From Halosegnis rubeus (GTDB lineage Archaea; Halobacteriota; Halobacteria; Halobacteriales; Haloarculaceae), in the NCBI RefSeq assembly GCF_009184545.1, contig NZ_QJOW01000001.1, forward strand, positions 682,001-746,000: 64,000 nucleotides of DNA, given 5' to 3'. This document shows positions 43,801 to 51,782 of this stretch, piece by piece. The notes under the pieces were generated by a model. That model made no database searches. It was given only the letters and a program-made list of their open reading frames with translations, and was not told the DNA's origin. Made by a program: the position numbers and the translations under genes. Numbering within the stretch: the first letter of the stretch is position 1; every line of letters starts with the position of its first letter.

Positions 43801-45591
43801 AATGTCTGAATCTGACCAGCCGAATCCTTCGTCGGGGACCGAGACGGTCGTCGTCTTATTTCCGTGTTGGCCACTCCAGCCAAGCGGCTCACGCAACTTT
43901 GGAGCCCACAGCGTTCGGTCCCCCCGCTCGTTCTCGAAGGTTGAGTAATCCGTTTCGAGTCGCTCACAGAGTATTTCCAAAATCCGAATCTGTTCATCTG
44001 CACGCCGAGCGAACGAGAATTTCACGTCGTCGTACTCGTTCATATGACCGTCGCCGATGAACCACCCCAGTAGCTCTGCACTCGCAGCCCCATCGCTCTC
44101 CCGTGCTGTCTCGTCTGGCTCTGGGAGAGGCATCACAAGAAACTCTCCCTCCGAGACACCCCGCTGTTCTTGTATCTCACAGCTCTCAGGGTCGAAGACG
44201 AGGTGTGTATGGGACGGCGTTGCCCGAAGTACGTGTCCGGTGTTCGTCTCGATTCGCTGAACCGGAGCCTCGTTCTTGTACACTCCCGTTACCTCGGTCC
44301 ACTCGGAACCTCCACCCGGATCGTGCGTTCGCACCTGTTCGTCAATGCCATCATTCCAGCCCTGTTCAAACTCATACCGCTCATCTAGTTGGGAGAATGT
44401 CGTCTTCCGAGCTGGCGTCTCCACAGTCGTTTCACCAGTCAAACACTCGTCGTAGACGATGAGGCCCCACTTTCTATCGTCGAACAGGTGGCGGTGGCGG
44501 TCCATGCCGGCGGTCTGGTAGGTGGCGATGGTGACGGGGCGAATCTCTTTTTTCCCGCCGTGGTACTCGCCTATAACGTCGGGCGAGAGCGAGGTGTGTT
44601 CGACGATGGTCTCCTTCCACTGGGCGGCGAGTTCACGACCCGGAACGAGCACGAGCGTCTCGCCTTCGATTGCGGACATGACCCCCATCGCGGCGACGGT
44701 CTTACCGGAGCCGGGCGGGCCGACGAGGATGCCCGACCGCTTTTTCGTGAATCGGTTCACCCACTCGTTCTGGTAGTCGCGTAAATCCACCTCAAGCTCG
44801 ATTGGCAGGTCATCACCCGTGTCGAGATGACGGGTGTCGAGGACGGGGTAGCCCGCCTCGTAGAGGGTGCGTTTCACGCCGGCGACGGCGTCGTCTGCAA
44901 TCCACGCCTCGGTGTCAGAAATGAGCGCGCGCAGGTCGCCCTCTTCCAGTTCCTGTTCGGCGATATTACCCATCAGGTCTGCACTCTTCGCTTCGAGGAC
45001 GGTGTAGCCGTCTTCGTGGCTGTAGAGCCGGAACTTCCGGGCGCGCTCCCACTGTGAGCGGACCCACTCCTCGAGTGCGTCGGAACGCTCACCGAGCGCC
45101 TGTCGCATCGTGCGCTGGAGTCCGGAAAACTCGTCGTACGGGGCGCTCCACACGTCCTCCTCGCGGACCTCGTAGATGTAGCCGGATTCGCGGTTGGCGT
45201 CTTCGAGGTGGGCGAACTGCGAGAGCTGTGCGCGGGTGAACTGCGACGGACCGTCCACGACGACCTGCCGACGACCGGGGAAGACGACGACGCGCTCGCG
45301 GTCTGTCGTCTCTTTGTAGTCGCTCGGGAACCAGACACGGGGGTCCGTCTCCACGTCGGCGGAGTCGATACGCCCCGTCCGGGCGAGCGATTCGAGCGCG
45401 TCGAGCGCGACCGACTGGCTCACGTCGAGTTCGCGGGCGAGTTCGCTCGCGGTGGCGAGCGGGCGGCCGACTGACTGGAGAGCGTCGTAGAACGTATCGA
45501 GCGTCAGGTCAGCGTCGACCCGGCGGATTGCCGGCTCGACTGACTCGTCGGCGTCGTCTGTCACTGCTCCGAGTAGGGGAAGCGTGGACAA
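40816..45591 (-). CDS. XPB/Rad25-like DEAD/DEAH helicase with two inteins
   Basis: 1591-residue precursor; without its two inteins the mature enzyme is 628 residues. N-terminal 260 residues are a damage-recognition/HTH-type region. Superfamily 2 motifs: RDYQNEWV (Q-like), motif I GPPGSGKT (291-298), motif II VYDE|CHH, motif III GL|SATP (880, then 1369-1372), motif VI QRAGRTMRPVGK. The sequence belongs to the archaeal XPB (COG1061) group, 3'-5' helicases linked to DNA repair and transcription. Intein 1 sits between Glu382 and Cys858; intein 2 between Leu880 and Ser1369. Splicing of both is needed to rebuild motifs II and III. All reading frames are intact. Confidence 0.93.
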   Translation of the reverse strand: MSTLPLLGAVTDDADESVEPAIRRVDADLTLDTFYDALQSVGRPLATASELARELDVSQSVALDALESLARTGRIDSADVETDPRVWFPSDYKETTDRERVVVFPGRRQVVVDGPSQFTRAQLSQFAHLEDANRESGYIYEVREEDVWSAPYDEFSGLQRTMRQALGERSDALEEWVRSQWERARKFRLYSHEDGYTVLEAKSADLMGNIAEQELEEGDLRALISDTEAWIADDAVAGVKRTLYEAGYPVLDTRHLDTGDDLPIELEVDLRDYQNEWVNRFTKKRSGILVGPPGSGKTVAAMGVMSAIEGETLVLVPGRELAAQWKETIVEHTSLSPDVIGEYHGGKKEIRPVTIATYQTAGMDRHRHLFDDRKWGLIVYDECLTGETTVETPARKTTFSQLDERYEFEQGWNDGIDEQVRTHDPGGGSEWTEVTGVYKNEAPVQRIETNTGHVLRATPSHTHLVFDPESCEIQEQRGVSEGEFLVMPLPEPDETARESDGAASAELLGWFIGDGHMNEYDDVKFSFARRADEQIRILEILCERLETDYSTFENERGDRTLWAPKLREPLGWSGQHGNKTTTVSVPDEGFGWSDSDIGALLRGLFDAEGSVDSKGRIQFNTTSEALANDVGLLLRRLGILSRSFSIEREADQHNTVHRITIPTHYNDQFTTYVGFRLEHKSSRVEAGHSPATGIPAGQYLETVKIDTGLTNEQLGEMAGIAKGTVGDTIRGAYQLGQPRLDTLAEGLNAAGTKSFEDAIAAKEFAGISYRVLGEALGVATSTAEQRLKRGERDAVQAVEELLDRRQSAMLRHSKRLSSLSELCLLEVADVQDDGVETVYDFETASHTFIANGILTHNCHHIPSPIHRRSATLQAKHRLGLSVDGETMVPIRNGGELSMRPIAEFAEEHLAVGPGMERLSGMETLGVTEDGAVEWTPIQAVMRHRHDGQMYRVRGRNGREVTVTGDHSLIVFDGETMEVTSKVAEDLSETDYLLQPEAVPAPGATDQTVDVMELLEEGYVLIDDDAPESVFDPLYERGIGDNKSRYNWKSRRSIPLSIAREIDLNRECIKGVYVHGRHSYIPPEVSTEAFARLLGLFVADGALDDGRVEFYATDSEEKSEVVAFEQVIRGVCPEVDISYVANGENCTTLRVTGPLVRVLRSLGLSNGARDKSVPSVVLSNPTAYEPFIEGIVLGDGHRAKRERGKEMVTISTSSKQLAAGLNLLLAARGYVGGEYHRNPEVGVREGDHDTVENYLVRFNPNNDGQTGRLSLTPFTEPLQRAYDEAERYGPRRADGGTFESGLAERMRLNDDELSAVTQRGDVDAEWLTETDVAMLDVESVVEVDSEDEYVYDLSTGTENFLGDHLFCHNSATPIREDDKQQEIYTLIGPPIGTNWAALFDAGYVAEPEVEIRLVPWADDDARREYDAAVGHDKRKAAAENPAKLPEIEAILREHRGEKALVFVEYIEQGEQIAEALSVPFVSGEMRHARRRKLFDEFRHGARDVLVVSRVADEGIDLPGAEIAIAASGLGGSRRQGAQRAGRTMRPVGKARMYVLATRASKEEEFARSRTRHLQGKGIRVQERGAETADESE
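41488..42951 (-). other. Intein 2 of the XPB-like helicase (488 aa, DOD endonuclease)
   Basis: Precursor residues 881-1368. It starts with Ser881 (SVDGETMV), ends FLGDHLFCHN, and is followed by +1 Ser1369 of the extein SATP. Block B VTVTGDHSLI; endonuclease blocks LLGLFVADGAL (1092-1102) and FIEGIVLGDGH (1186-1196). It interrupts helicase motif III (GL|SATP). The nearest extein stretch between the two inteins is only 23 residues (858-880). Codon checks: TCG at 42949-42951, AAC at 41488-41490, TCC at 41485-41487. Confidence 0.92.
43021..44445 (-). other. Intein 1 of the XPB-like helicase (475 aa, DOD endonuclease)
   Basis: Precursor residues 383-857. It starts with Cys383 (CLTGETTV) and ends HTFIANGILTHN with +1 Cys858, the canonical splice residues. 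Block B is RATPSHTHLV; LAGLIDADG-type blocks are LLGWFIGDGHM (507-517) and LLRGLFDAEGSV (600-611). Between the endonuclease and the C-terminal splice block an extra region (about 700-800) carries two helix-turn-helix-like segments (TNEQLGEMAGIAKGTVGD; VLGEALGVATSTAEQRL). It interrupts motif II of the helicase, between DE and CHH. Boundaries checked at the codon level: TGT at 44443-44445, AAT at 43021-43023, extein TGT at 43018-43020 (plus-strand coordinates). Confidence 0.92.
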
Positions 45592-45606
45592 AAGCAGCGC
45601 GTGTCG

Positions 45607-46902
45607 CTACTCGCGAAGTTCGGCCATGTGGTCGATGCGCCGCTGGACGAGGTCGGCGGTGCCGATGTCGTGGCGGGCGCGGAGTCCGTCGTCGCCGGCT
45701 CGCTGGAGGGCGCGCTCGGCGACGGCTTCGGCGTCGGCAATCGTCTCGCCCGTCCCGACGACCGCGAACGAGCGAGAGGTGGTAGTGTAGATGCCGTCCT
45801 CGCGGGCGTCGACGCTCGCGTAAAAGAGGAGCGCGTCGCCCGCGCTGTCGGCGTCAATCGTCACGAGCGCGCCGGCCTCGGGGTCGGTCGGGTAACCCGC
45901 CGGCACGGCGTACTTACAGACGGTCGCGCGCTCCCCAAACTGCAGTTCGGGGAGGGTATCGCCGTCGCGGGCCGCGGTCAACACGTCGAGGAACGATGTT
46001 TCCAGCACTGGGAGCGTGTTCATCGCCTCGGGGTCGCCAAAGCGAGCGTTGAACTCCACGATTTTCGGTCCCTCGTCGGTCAGCATGAACTGGCCGTACA
46101 ACACGCCCTTGTACTCCGGGAGCGCGTCGACGACCGATTCGATGATGTCGCCGGCCGCCTCGTAGTCGCTTCCGTTCATGAACGGGAGCGTCCGGGTCGG
46201 GGCGGTGTAGCTACCCATGCCGCCGGTGTTCGGTCCTTCGTCGCCCTCGTAGGCGCGCTTGTGGTCCTGCACGGCCGGAGTGAGCCGCACGTCGCCGTTC
46301 GCGACGAACGCCTGGACGGTGAACTCCTCGCCAACGAGTCGCTCCTCGAGGACGATGCGGTCATAGTCGCTGTCGCGGAGATACTGCTTGGCCTCGGGCT
46401 TCGTCACTTGATCGCCGGTGACGCGCACGCCCTTCCCGCCGGTGAGTCCGGCCGGCTTGACCGCGAGGTCACCGTCGTAGCCGTCGATGTAGTCGCAGGC
46501 CTCCTCGGTCGATTCGAAGACGGCGTAGTCGGGGTTGCCGGCGATATCGTGCTCGTCAAGGAAGGTCCGCTGGAAGCTCTTGTCCGTCTCGATGCGGGCC
46601 TCGGCCTGCCGTGGCGCGAACGCGTAGACGCCGGCGTCGTCGAGCGCGTTGGCGACCCCAGCGGCGAGGGGCGTCTCCGGACCGACGACGGCGAGCGTAG
46701 CGTCCACCGACTCGGCGTACGCGACGACCGCCTCGGGGTCCGTCTCGTCCAGCGTCTCCAGTTCGGCGGCGAGCGATTCGATGCCAGGATTCCGGTTCGA
46801 GGCGCAGGCGAACAGCGTCGCGTCGCTCGCCGCGACGGCGCGCGCAATCGCGTGTTCACGGCCACCACCACCGACCAACAGCACCCGTTCGGTGTTCTCC
46901 AT
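45607..46902 (-). CDS. purD: Phosphoribosylamine-glycine ligase
   Basis: 431 residues, the second enzyme of purine synthesis (ATP-grasp family). N-terminal ERVLLVGGGGREHAIA, the ATP-grasp glycine loop AGLTGGKGVRVT, EGDEGPNTGGMGSYT, and EFNARFGDPEAMNTLP with the metal-binding Glu/Asn are all present. Start ATG at 46902 gives the standard MENTERVLLVGG. Its stop lies 15 bases before the helicase start on the same strand. Confidence 0.95.
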   Translation of the reverse strand: MENTERVLLVGGGGREHAIARAVAASDATLFACASNRNPGIESLAAELETLDETDPEAVVAYAESVDATLAVVGPETPLAAGVANALDDAGVYAFAPRQAEARIETDKSFQRTFLDEHDIAGNPDYAVFESTEEACDYIDGYDGDLAVKPAGLTGGKGVRVTGDQVTKPEAKQYLRDSDYDRIVLEERLVGEEFTVQAFVANGDVRLTPAVQDHKRAYEGDEGPNTGGMGSYTAPTRTLPFMNGSDYEAAGDIIESVVDALPEYKGVLYGQFMLTDEGPKIVEFNARFGDPEAMNTLPVLETSFLDVLTAARDGDTLPELQFGERATVCKYAVPAGYPTDPEAGALVTIDADSAGDALLFYASVDAREDGIYTTTSRSFAVVGTGETIADAEAVAERALQRAGDDGLRARHDIGTADLVQRRIDHMAELRE

Positions 46903-47023
46903 ACCGGGTGAGGGTATGCAGACGAGTGTAAACGTTGTCCTCTCTGTTCGCCGGAGTATGCACCACCGTGTGGGTCCGTCGGCGTGGCGACCATTCTTGC
47001 CCGTGGCCTCCCAACGCAGGAGC

Positions 47024-49144
47024 ATGTCAGACGTCCCCGACGCGCTCCGACGGAACCGACTCGACGAGGAGGCGTCTCCGTATCTCCAACAGCACGCTGA
47101 CAACCCCGTGCACTGGCAGCCGTGGGACGAGACCGCACTCGAGACCGCCCGCGAACTCGACCGCCCCATCTTCCTCTCGATCGGCTACTCGTCGTGTCAC
47201 TGGTGTCACGTCATGGCAGAAGAGAGCTTCTCCGACCCGAACGTCGCCGAGACGGTCAACGAGGCGTTCGTTCCCATCAAGGTCGACCGCGAGGAGCGGC
47301 CCGACCTCGACTCGCTGTACATCACCGTCTGCCAGTTAGTGCGTGGCCACGCCGGCTGGCCACTCACCGTCTTCTGTACGCCCGACGGCAAGCCGTTCTT
47401 CGTCGGCACCTACTTCCCGAAGGACGCGAGCCAGCGACAGCCGGGGTTCCGGCAGTTGGTTCAGGACGTGGCCGACGCGTGGGCCGACCCCGAACAGCGC
47501 GCCGAGAGCGAGGAACGCGCCGAGCAGTGGACCGCCGCCGCCCGCGGGGAACTCGAAGACGTGCCCGACGCACCTGGAGAGCTGTCTGACGGCCTTCTCA
47601 CCGACGCTGCCGACCACGCCGTCGGACAGGCGGACCGCGAGTACGGCGGCTTCGGTCGGGGACAGAAGTTCCCGAACCCCGCTCGCGTCGAACTACTCCT
47701 GCGCGCCTCGACCCGCGGCCGTGACGAGGCCGGGACCGTCGCCCGCGAGACGCTTGACGCGATGGCGAGCGGTGGCCTGTACGACCACGTCGGTGGCGGC
47801 TTCCACCGCTACTGTACCGACCGCGAGTGGGTAGTCCCGCACTTCGAGAAGATGCTCTACGACCAAGCCGGGCTGGTGTTGACCTTCCTCGCCGGGAGTC
47901 AGCGGTTCGACAGCGACCGCTACGCCAGCGTCGCGCGCGAAACGCTCGAGTTCCTCGACCGCGACCTCCGGCACGACGCCGGGGGCTTCTTTTCCACCCT
48001 CGATGCGCGCTCCGAGCACGACGGCGAGCAGGTTGAGGGGGCCTACTACGTCTGGACGCCCGAACGCGTCGACGCGGCGATCGACGACGAGACCGACGCC
48101 GACCTCTTTGCCGCCCGCTACGGCATCGGCAAGGGGGGAAACTTCCCGGAGGGTGCCGAACCGGACTGGACGGTGCTGACCGAGACCACCTCGATTGGTG
48201 ACCTCGCCGCATCCTTCGACCTCTCCGAAGTGGAAATCGAGGACCGGCTGGCTCGCGCCCGCAAACAGGCCCGCCACGCCCGCGGTGACCGCCCGGCTCC
48301 GGCCCGCGACGAGAAGGTGCTCGCCGGCTGGAACGGACTCGCTATCCACGCTTTCGCCGAGGCCGGTCTCGTGCTCGATGACTCGTACGCCGACACTGCC
48401 GTCGAGGCGCTCGATTTCGTGCGCGAACGACTGTGGGACGGCGACCGACTCACCCGCCGCTGGAAGGACGGCGACGCTGCCGGCGACGGCTACCTCGAAG
48501 ACTACGCCTTCCTCGCGCGCGGCGCGCTCGCGACCTACGAGGCGACCGCCGACGTGCGCTATCTGGATTTCGCCTGCTCGCTGGCCGACGCGCTCGTCGC
48601 CGAGTTCTACGACGAGGACGCGGAGACGCTCTACTTCACGCCCGAAGGCGGCGAGTCCCTCATCGCTCGCCCGCAGGCGTTGGACGATAGCTCGACACCC
48701 TCCAGTACGGGCGTCGCGGTCGACGTGCTCGACGCGCTCGCGCAGTTCCGTCCCGACAGCCAGTTCGGGACCGTCGCGCGCCGGGTCGCAGAGACCCACG
48801 CCGAAACCGTCGATGCGACGCCGCTCAACCACGCCGCCCTCGCGCTCGCGACCGACGCGCTCGCGACCGGTCGGTACGAACTCACGGTCGCCGCCGATTC
48901 GCTTCCGACAAGGTGGCGCGGGACCCTCGCGGATCGGTATCTCCCCCTGCGACTGCTCTCGGTTCGCCCGCCGACCGAGGACGGGCTACAGGCGTGGCTG
49001 GACACGATCGGTCTCGATAGCGCCCCGCCGATATGGGCCGGCCGCGAGGCGCGCGACGGTGAGCCGACGGTCTACGCCTGCCGGAACCGCGCCTGCTCGC
49101 CGCCGACGCATGACCTCGCCGAAGCCCTCGACTGGTCGCCGTAA
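47024..49144 (+). CDS. YyaL/DUF255-like thioredoxin-fold plus six-hairpin protein
   Basis: 706 residues. N-terminal DUF255 thioredoxin-like domain (about 1-170): NRLDEEASPYLQQHADNPV, the CHWCH redox motif in SSCHWCHVMAEESF, and FPKDASQRQPGF. The remainder (about 250-690) has the alpha/alpha six-hairpin glycosidase layout (GGFHRYCTDREWVVPHFEKM, then DEKVLAGWNGL). Homologous to spermatogenesis-associated SPATA20. Function unresolved in all domains of life. Start at 47024 follows an upstream-divergent purD; a longer in-frame extension to 46649 is antisense to purD and rejected. Confidence 0.9.
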   Translation: MSDVPDALRRNRLDEEASPYLQQHADNPVHWQPWDETALETARELDRPIFLSIGYSSCHWCHVMAEESFSDPNVAETVNEAFVPIKVDREERPDLDSLYITVCQLVRGHAGWPLTVFCTPDGKPFFVGTYFPKDASQRQPGFRQLVQDVADAWADPEQRAESEERAEQWTAAARGELEDVPDAPGELSDGLLTDAADHAVGQADREYGGFGRGQKFPNPARVELLLRASTRGRDEAGTVARETLDAMASGGLYDHVGGGFHRYCTDREWVVPHFEKMLYDQAGLVLTFLAGSQRFDSDRYASVARETLEFLDRDLRHDAGGFFSTLDARSEHDGEQVEGAYYVWTPERVDAAIDDETDADLFAARYGIGKGGNFPEGAEPDWTVLTETTSIGDLAASFDLSEVEIEDRLARARKQARHARGDRPAPARDEKVLAGWNGLAIHAFAEAGLVLDDSYADTAVEALDFVRERLWDGDRLTRRWKDGDAAGDGYLEDYAFLARGALATYEATADVRYLDFACSLADALVAEFYDEDAETLYFTPEGGESLIARPQALDDSSTPSSTGVAVDVLDALAQFRPDSQFGTVARRVAETHAETVDATPLNHAALALATDALATGRYELTVAADSLPTRWRGTLADRYLPLRLLSVRPPTEDGLQAWLDTIGLDSAPPIWAGREARDGEPTVYACRNRACSPPTHDLAEALDWSP

Positions 49145-49155
49145 GAAGGCGACCG

Positions 49156-50109
49156 CTACTTCGGGACGCGCGCGAGCCACGCGTTCGGGTCGTCGAGTTC
49201 CTCGTCGCTCGGGAGGTACTCCGGTGACTCCCAGACCCGGCTCGCGCCGTGGACTCCGCGGTCGTCGGCGACGGCGTCGAAGAAGGCCTTACCGCGCTCG
49301 TACTGCTCCCGTTTCATCCCCAGTCCGAGGAGCTTGCGGACGAGCTTGCCGACCGGGGTGGAGCCGCCGCGTCGCTCGTCTAACTTCCGGCGGAGGTCGT
49401 CGTACTCATCGTCGAAGGCGCGGTCCATCACGAGTTCGGCGTACCCCTCGACGGCGGTCATGGCGACGTTCACCTCGGCCAGCGCCTCGCGTTCGAGCCG
49501 GCCGTCCGACAGCGATCCGATGCCGTCGAGCATCGCGTCTTCGAGATACCCCGAGAGCCACGGCGCGGCTCCGAACTCGGCGGCGTGGGTCACCTCGTGG
49601 AAGGCGATCCAGCGGCGGAACCGGTCGCGGTCCACGGCAAGCAGGTCGGCCACCTTCTCGATGTTCGGGTGGACGAAGTAGAGCGCGTGCGGCTCGTCGG
49701 CGAGCAAGAGCGGGTCGTACTGCCCGAGGACGTTGTTCCCGAGGAAGGCCAACATCCCGCCGGTCGTCGCGGTGTTGAGCGAGCGGGCGAATCCGGGCGC
49801 GGGACCGCCGGCGAACTCTTCGACGACCGGCTCCATCACCCGTCGGAACGTTGGGGTGTTCGCGTCGATCCAGTGGTGGCGGTTTTGCACCTCAATGGTG
49901 TCGGGCACGTCGAACTCCACTTCGGCGACCTCGCGGATGCGCGAGCGGGCCGCGCGCACGTCCTCGGCGTAGCCGGCTTGCTCCGACTCCGTGAGCGACA
50001 GCTCGCCGGGGTCGATGGCGGCTTTCGCAACCTCGCCGGCGGCGTCCCAGTCGATGGGAGCGTCGCCCTCGCTTTCCGTCACCGCGCGGACGGCTCGAAA
50101 CAGTGTCAT
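49156..50109 (-). CDS. Zincin-like metalloprotease (F420-biosynthesis-associated DUF2342 type)
   Basis: 317 residues. The zinc motif HEVTH lies in WIAFHEVTHAAEFGAAPWL, followed by a probable third ligand Glu in AVEGYAEL. The motif VHPNIEKVADLLAVDRDRFRRW precedes it, typical of the DUF2342/'coenzyme F420 biosynthesis-associated' family of Actinobacteria and haloarchaea. The name reflects co-occurrence, not shown activity. Start at 50109 (MTLFRAVRAV) is used over upstream starts that would extend into a basic, low-quality stretch. Confidence 0.85.
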   Translation of the reverse strand: MTLFRAVRAVTESEGDAPIDWDAAGEVAKAAIDPGELSLTESEQAGYAEDVRAARSRIREVAEVEFDVPDTIEVQNRHHWIDANTPTFRRVMEPVVEEFAGGPAPGFARSLNTATTGGMLAFLGNNVLGQYDPLLLADEPHALYFVHPNIEKVADLLAVDRDRFRRWIAFHEVTHAAEFGAAPWLSGYLEDAMLDGIGSLSDGRLEREALAEVNVAMTAVEGYAELVMDRAFDDEYDDLRRKLDERRGGSTPVGKLVRKLLGLGMKREQYERGKAFFDAVADDRGVHGASRVWESPEYLPSDEELDDPNAWLARVPK

Positions 50110-50152
50110 ACAAATCGTACCGGCGGCGCGCGCATAGGCCTTCCCCCGGCCG

Positions 50153-50350
50153 CTACCGTACCTTCGCGAGCACGACAGAAACCCCGATAGCGAGGAGCAC
50201 ACCGGCTCCGGCGGCGAGTCCGGCGATAACCGCCGTGGCGTCCGTGCTCGCCGCGAGTGCTGCCCCCATCGCTCCGCCGATCGCAGCGCCGGCGGGACCA
50301 CGACGCCCGACGATGGCTTCGAGTGACTCCTCGTCGCTCGCCTCGGTCAT
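50153..50350 (-). CDS. Small glycine/alanine-rich membrane protein (65 aa)
   Basis: 65 residues: an acidic head MTEASDEESLEAIVGRRGP, then a Gly/Ala-rich hydrophobic stretch (about 18-62) with GAAIGGAMGAALAAS and a second helix ending SVVLAKVR. Glycine-zipper-like. Codon third-position GC is high, supporting coding. Unknown function. It shares the minus strand with the HxlR regulator upstream but is separated by 71 bases. Confidence 0.62.
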   Translation of the reverse strand: MTEASDEESLEAIVGRRGPAGAAIGGAMGAALAASTDATAVIAGLAAGAGVLLAIGVSVVLAKVR

Positions 50351-50421
50351 GCGACAGCGGACGGTGGTCAAGAACAAAGAGGTTGTTACGGAATCGCAGA
50401 CGCGAGGAGACGAGTATTGGG

Positions 50422-50772
50422 CTACTCGGCGAGTAGCGACTGTTCCTGTTCGGGGTCGAGCCAGTCCCCGGCCCACTCCTCGATGGCCTCGAACACGGGA
50501 CCGAGCGACTCACCTTTGTCCGTCAGCGAGTAGTAGGTCGCGACGGGGGCGTCCTCTTCGAGCCGCCGGTTCACGAAGCCCATCTCGCCGAGGTCGTCGA
50601 GCACGCGCGAGAGCGTGCGCGAGGACGCGCTCGTCGACCGCTTGAGTTCGTTGAATCGCTTTTCGCCCTCCTGTAGGTCGTGGAGGACGATGAGCCGCCA
50701 CTGTGACCCGATCTGCTCGAGCGAGTCGATGACGACACACGCCTCCTCGCTGTAGCGCTCTTGTGATGACAT
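50422..50772 (-). CDS. HxlR/DUF24-family winged-helix regulator
   Basis: 116 residues with one winged-helix domain of the HxlR group: IGSQWRLIVLHDLQEGEKRFNELKR, then SSRTLSRVLDDLGEMGFV and the wing YSLTDKGES. A cysteine near the N-terminus (EEACVVIDSLEQI, Cys12) is placed like the redox-sensing Cys6 of the Bacillus quinone sensors YodB and CatR (inference from position). Divergent from the ring-cleaving dioxygenase gene, with which it shares a 65-base promoter region containing a dyad. Confidence 0.88.
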   Translation of the reverse strand: MSSQERYSEEACVVIDSLEQIGSQWRLIVLHDLQEGEKRFNELKRSTSASSRTLSRVLDDLGEMGFVNRRLEEDAPVATYYSLTDKGESLGPVFEAIEEWAGDWLDPEQEQSLLAE

Positions 50773-50837
50773 CGTTGTTACCTACTATCCACTGTGTCCG
50801 CGAGCGTATAAGTAGTTACGGCCCACTATCAGGTAAC
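50773..50837. promoter_or_regulatory. Shared divergent promoter and probable HxlR operator
   Basis: 65 bases between hxlR and the dioxygenase gene. GTTACC (50777-50782) and GGTAAC (50832-50837) form inverted arms at the two ends, and ACTATC occurs as a direct repeat beside each (50784-50789 and 50825-50830, 41 bases apart). The element GTATAAG (50806-50812) is a TATA box about 28 nt before the dioxygenase ATG at 50838 and, read on the other strand as CTTATAC, about 35 nt before the hxlR start. A regulator bound at the dyad would cover both promoters. Confidence 0.6.
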
Positions 50838-51782
50838 ATGGCGAAAGCACCGATTCAGGGACTCCACCACGTGACGAGCATGGCGAGTGACCCGGACGAG
50901 ACGGTCCGGTTCCTCCGGGACGTACTCAGCCTTCGACTCGTCAAGCAGACGGTGAACTTCGACGACGTGACGACGTATCACCTCTACTTCGGCAACGAGA
51001 CGGGCGAGCCGGGAACGGCGCTCACGATATTCCCGTTCGGCGAGGGCCAGTCCGGCACGGTCGGCGCTGGACAGGTCGAGACGACCGCGTTCCACGTTCC
51101 GACCGGCAGTCTCGACTACTGGGCCGACCGGCTCGACAGCCACGACGTCGACCGGGACGAGGTCACCGACCGGTTCGGCGGGCAGGTGCTCGGCTTCCGT
51201 GACGGCGACGGGCTCCGCTACGAGCTCGTCGCGAGCGACGCGTCGAGTGTCGAGCCGTGGGCTGGGAGCGACGTGCCCACAGAGCACGCAATTTGCGGCT
51301 TCCACTCGGTCACACTCGCGCTCGTGGACACGGCCGAGACGGCAGGGTTACTCCAGTTCATGGGGTACGAGCAGACGGCCGAGGAGGGTGCGTACACCCG
51401 GTTCGAGACCGAGGGCGACCGGGCGACGATTGTCGACCTCCACGAGACGAGCGACCGCGGCCAGCCCGGACTCGGTACGGTCCACCACGTCGCCTTCCGC
51501 GTCCCCGACGACGACGGGCAGTTCGCGTGGCGGGAGGCGCTCTCCGAGGAGGGGTACGGCGTCACCGAGCAGAAGGACCGCCAGTACTTCCGGTCGATCT
51601 ACTTCCGCGAGCGTGGCGGAATCCTGTTCGAGTTCGCGACCGACGGGCCGGGATTCACCGCCGACGAGTCCGTCGACGAGTTGGGCGAGACACTGAAGCT
51701 CCCCGAATGGCTGGAGGGCGACCGCGAGCGAATCGAGTCGTCGCTGCCCGAACTAACCGCGACGCCCGCGGAGGTGCGATAA
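50838..51782 (+). CDS. VOC-family ring-cleaving dioxygenase (MhqO-like)
   Basis: 314 residues with two vicinal-oxygen-chelate modules: N-terminal IQGLHHVTSMASDPDETVRFLRDVL (metal His near residue 10) and C-terminal GTVHHVAFRVPDDDGQF with Glu in GGILFEFATDG. Overall length and sequence type match MhqO, the Bacillus thiol-independent hydroquinone ring-cleaving dioxygenase. The TAA stop shares a base with the ATG of the carboxylesterase gene (TAATG). Start at 50838 (MAKAPIQGLHHV) is preferred. Confidence 0.88.
   Translation: MAKAPIQGLHHVTSMASDPDETVRFLRDVLSLRLVKQTVNFDDVTTYHLYFGNETGEPGTALTIFPFGEGQSGTVGAGQVETTAFHVPTGSLDYWADRLDSHDVDRDEVTDRFGGQVLGFRDGDGLRYELVASDASSVEPWAGSDVPTEHAICGFHSVTLALVDTAETAGLLQFMGYEQTAEEGAYTRFETEGDRATIVDLHETSDRGQPGLGTVHHVAFRVPDDDGQFAWREALSEEGYGVTEQKDRQYFRSIYFRERGGILFEFATDGPGFTADESVDELGETLKLPEWLEGDRERIESSLPELTATPAEVR

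Noticed and set aside
40816-45591. Frameshift or gene fusion as an explanation for the 1591-residue helicase
   Set aside because: The two extra blocks have canonical intein termini, endonuclease motifs and exact placement within helicase motifs, and the exteins join perfectly.
46649-47023. In-frame 5' extension of the YyaL-like gene
   Set aside because: It runs antisense through purD. The ATG at 47024 begins the standard family N-terminus.
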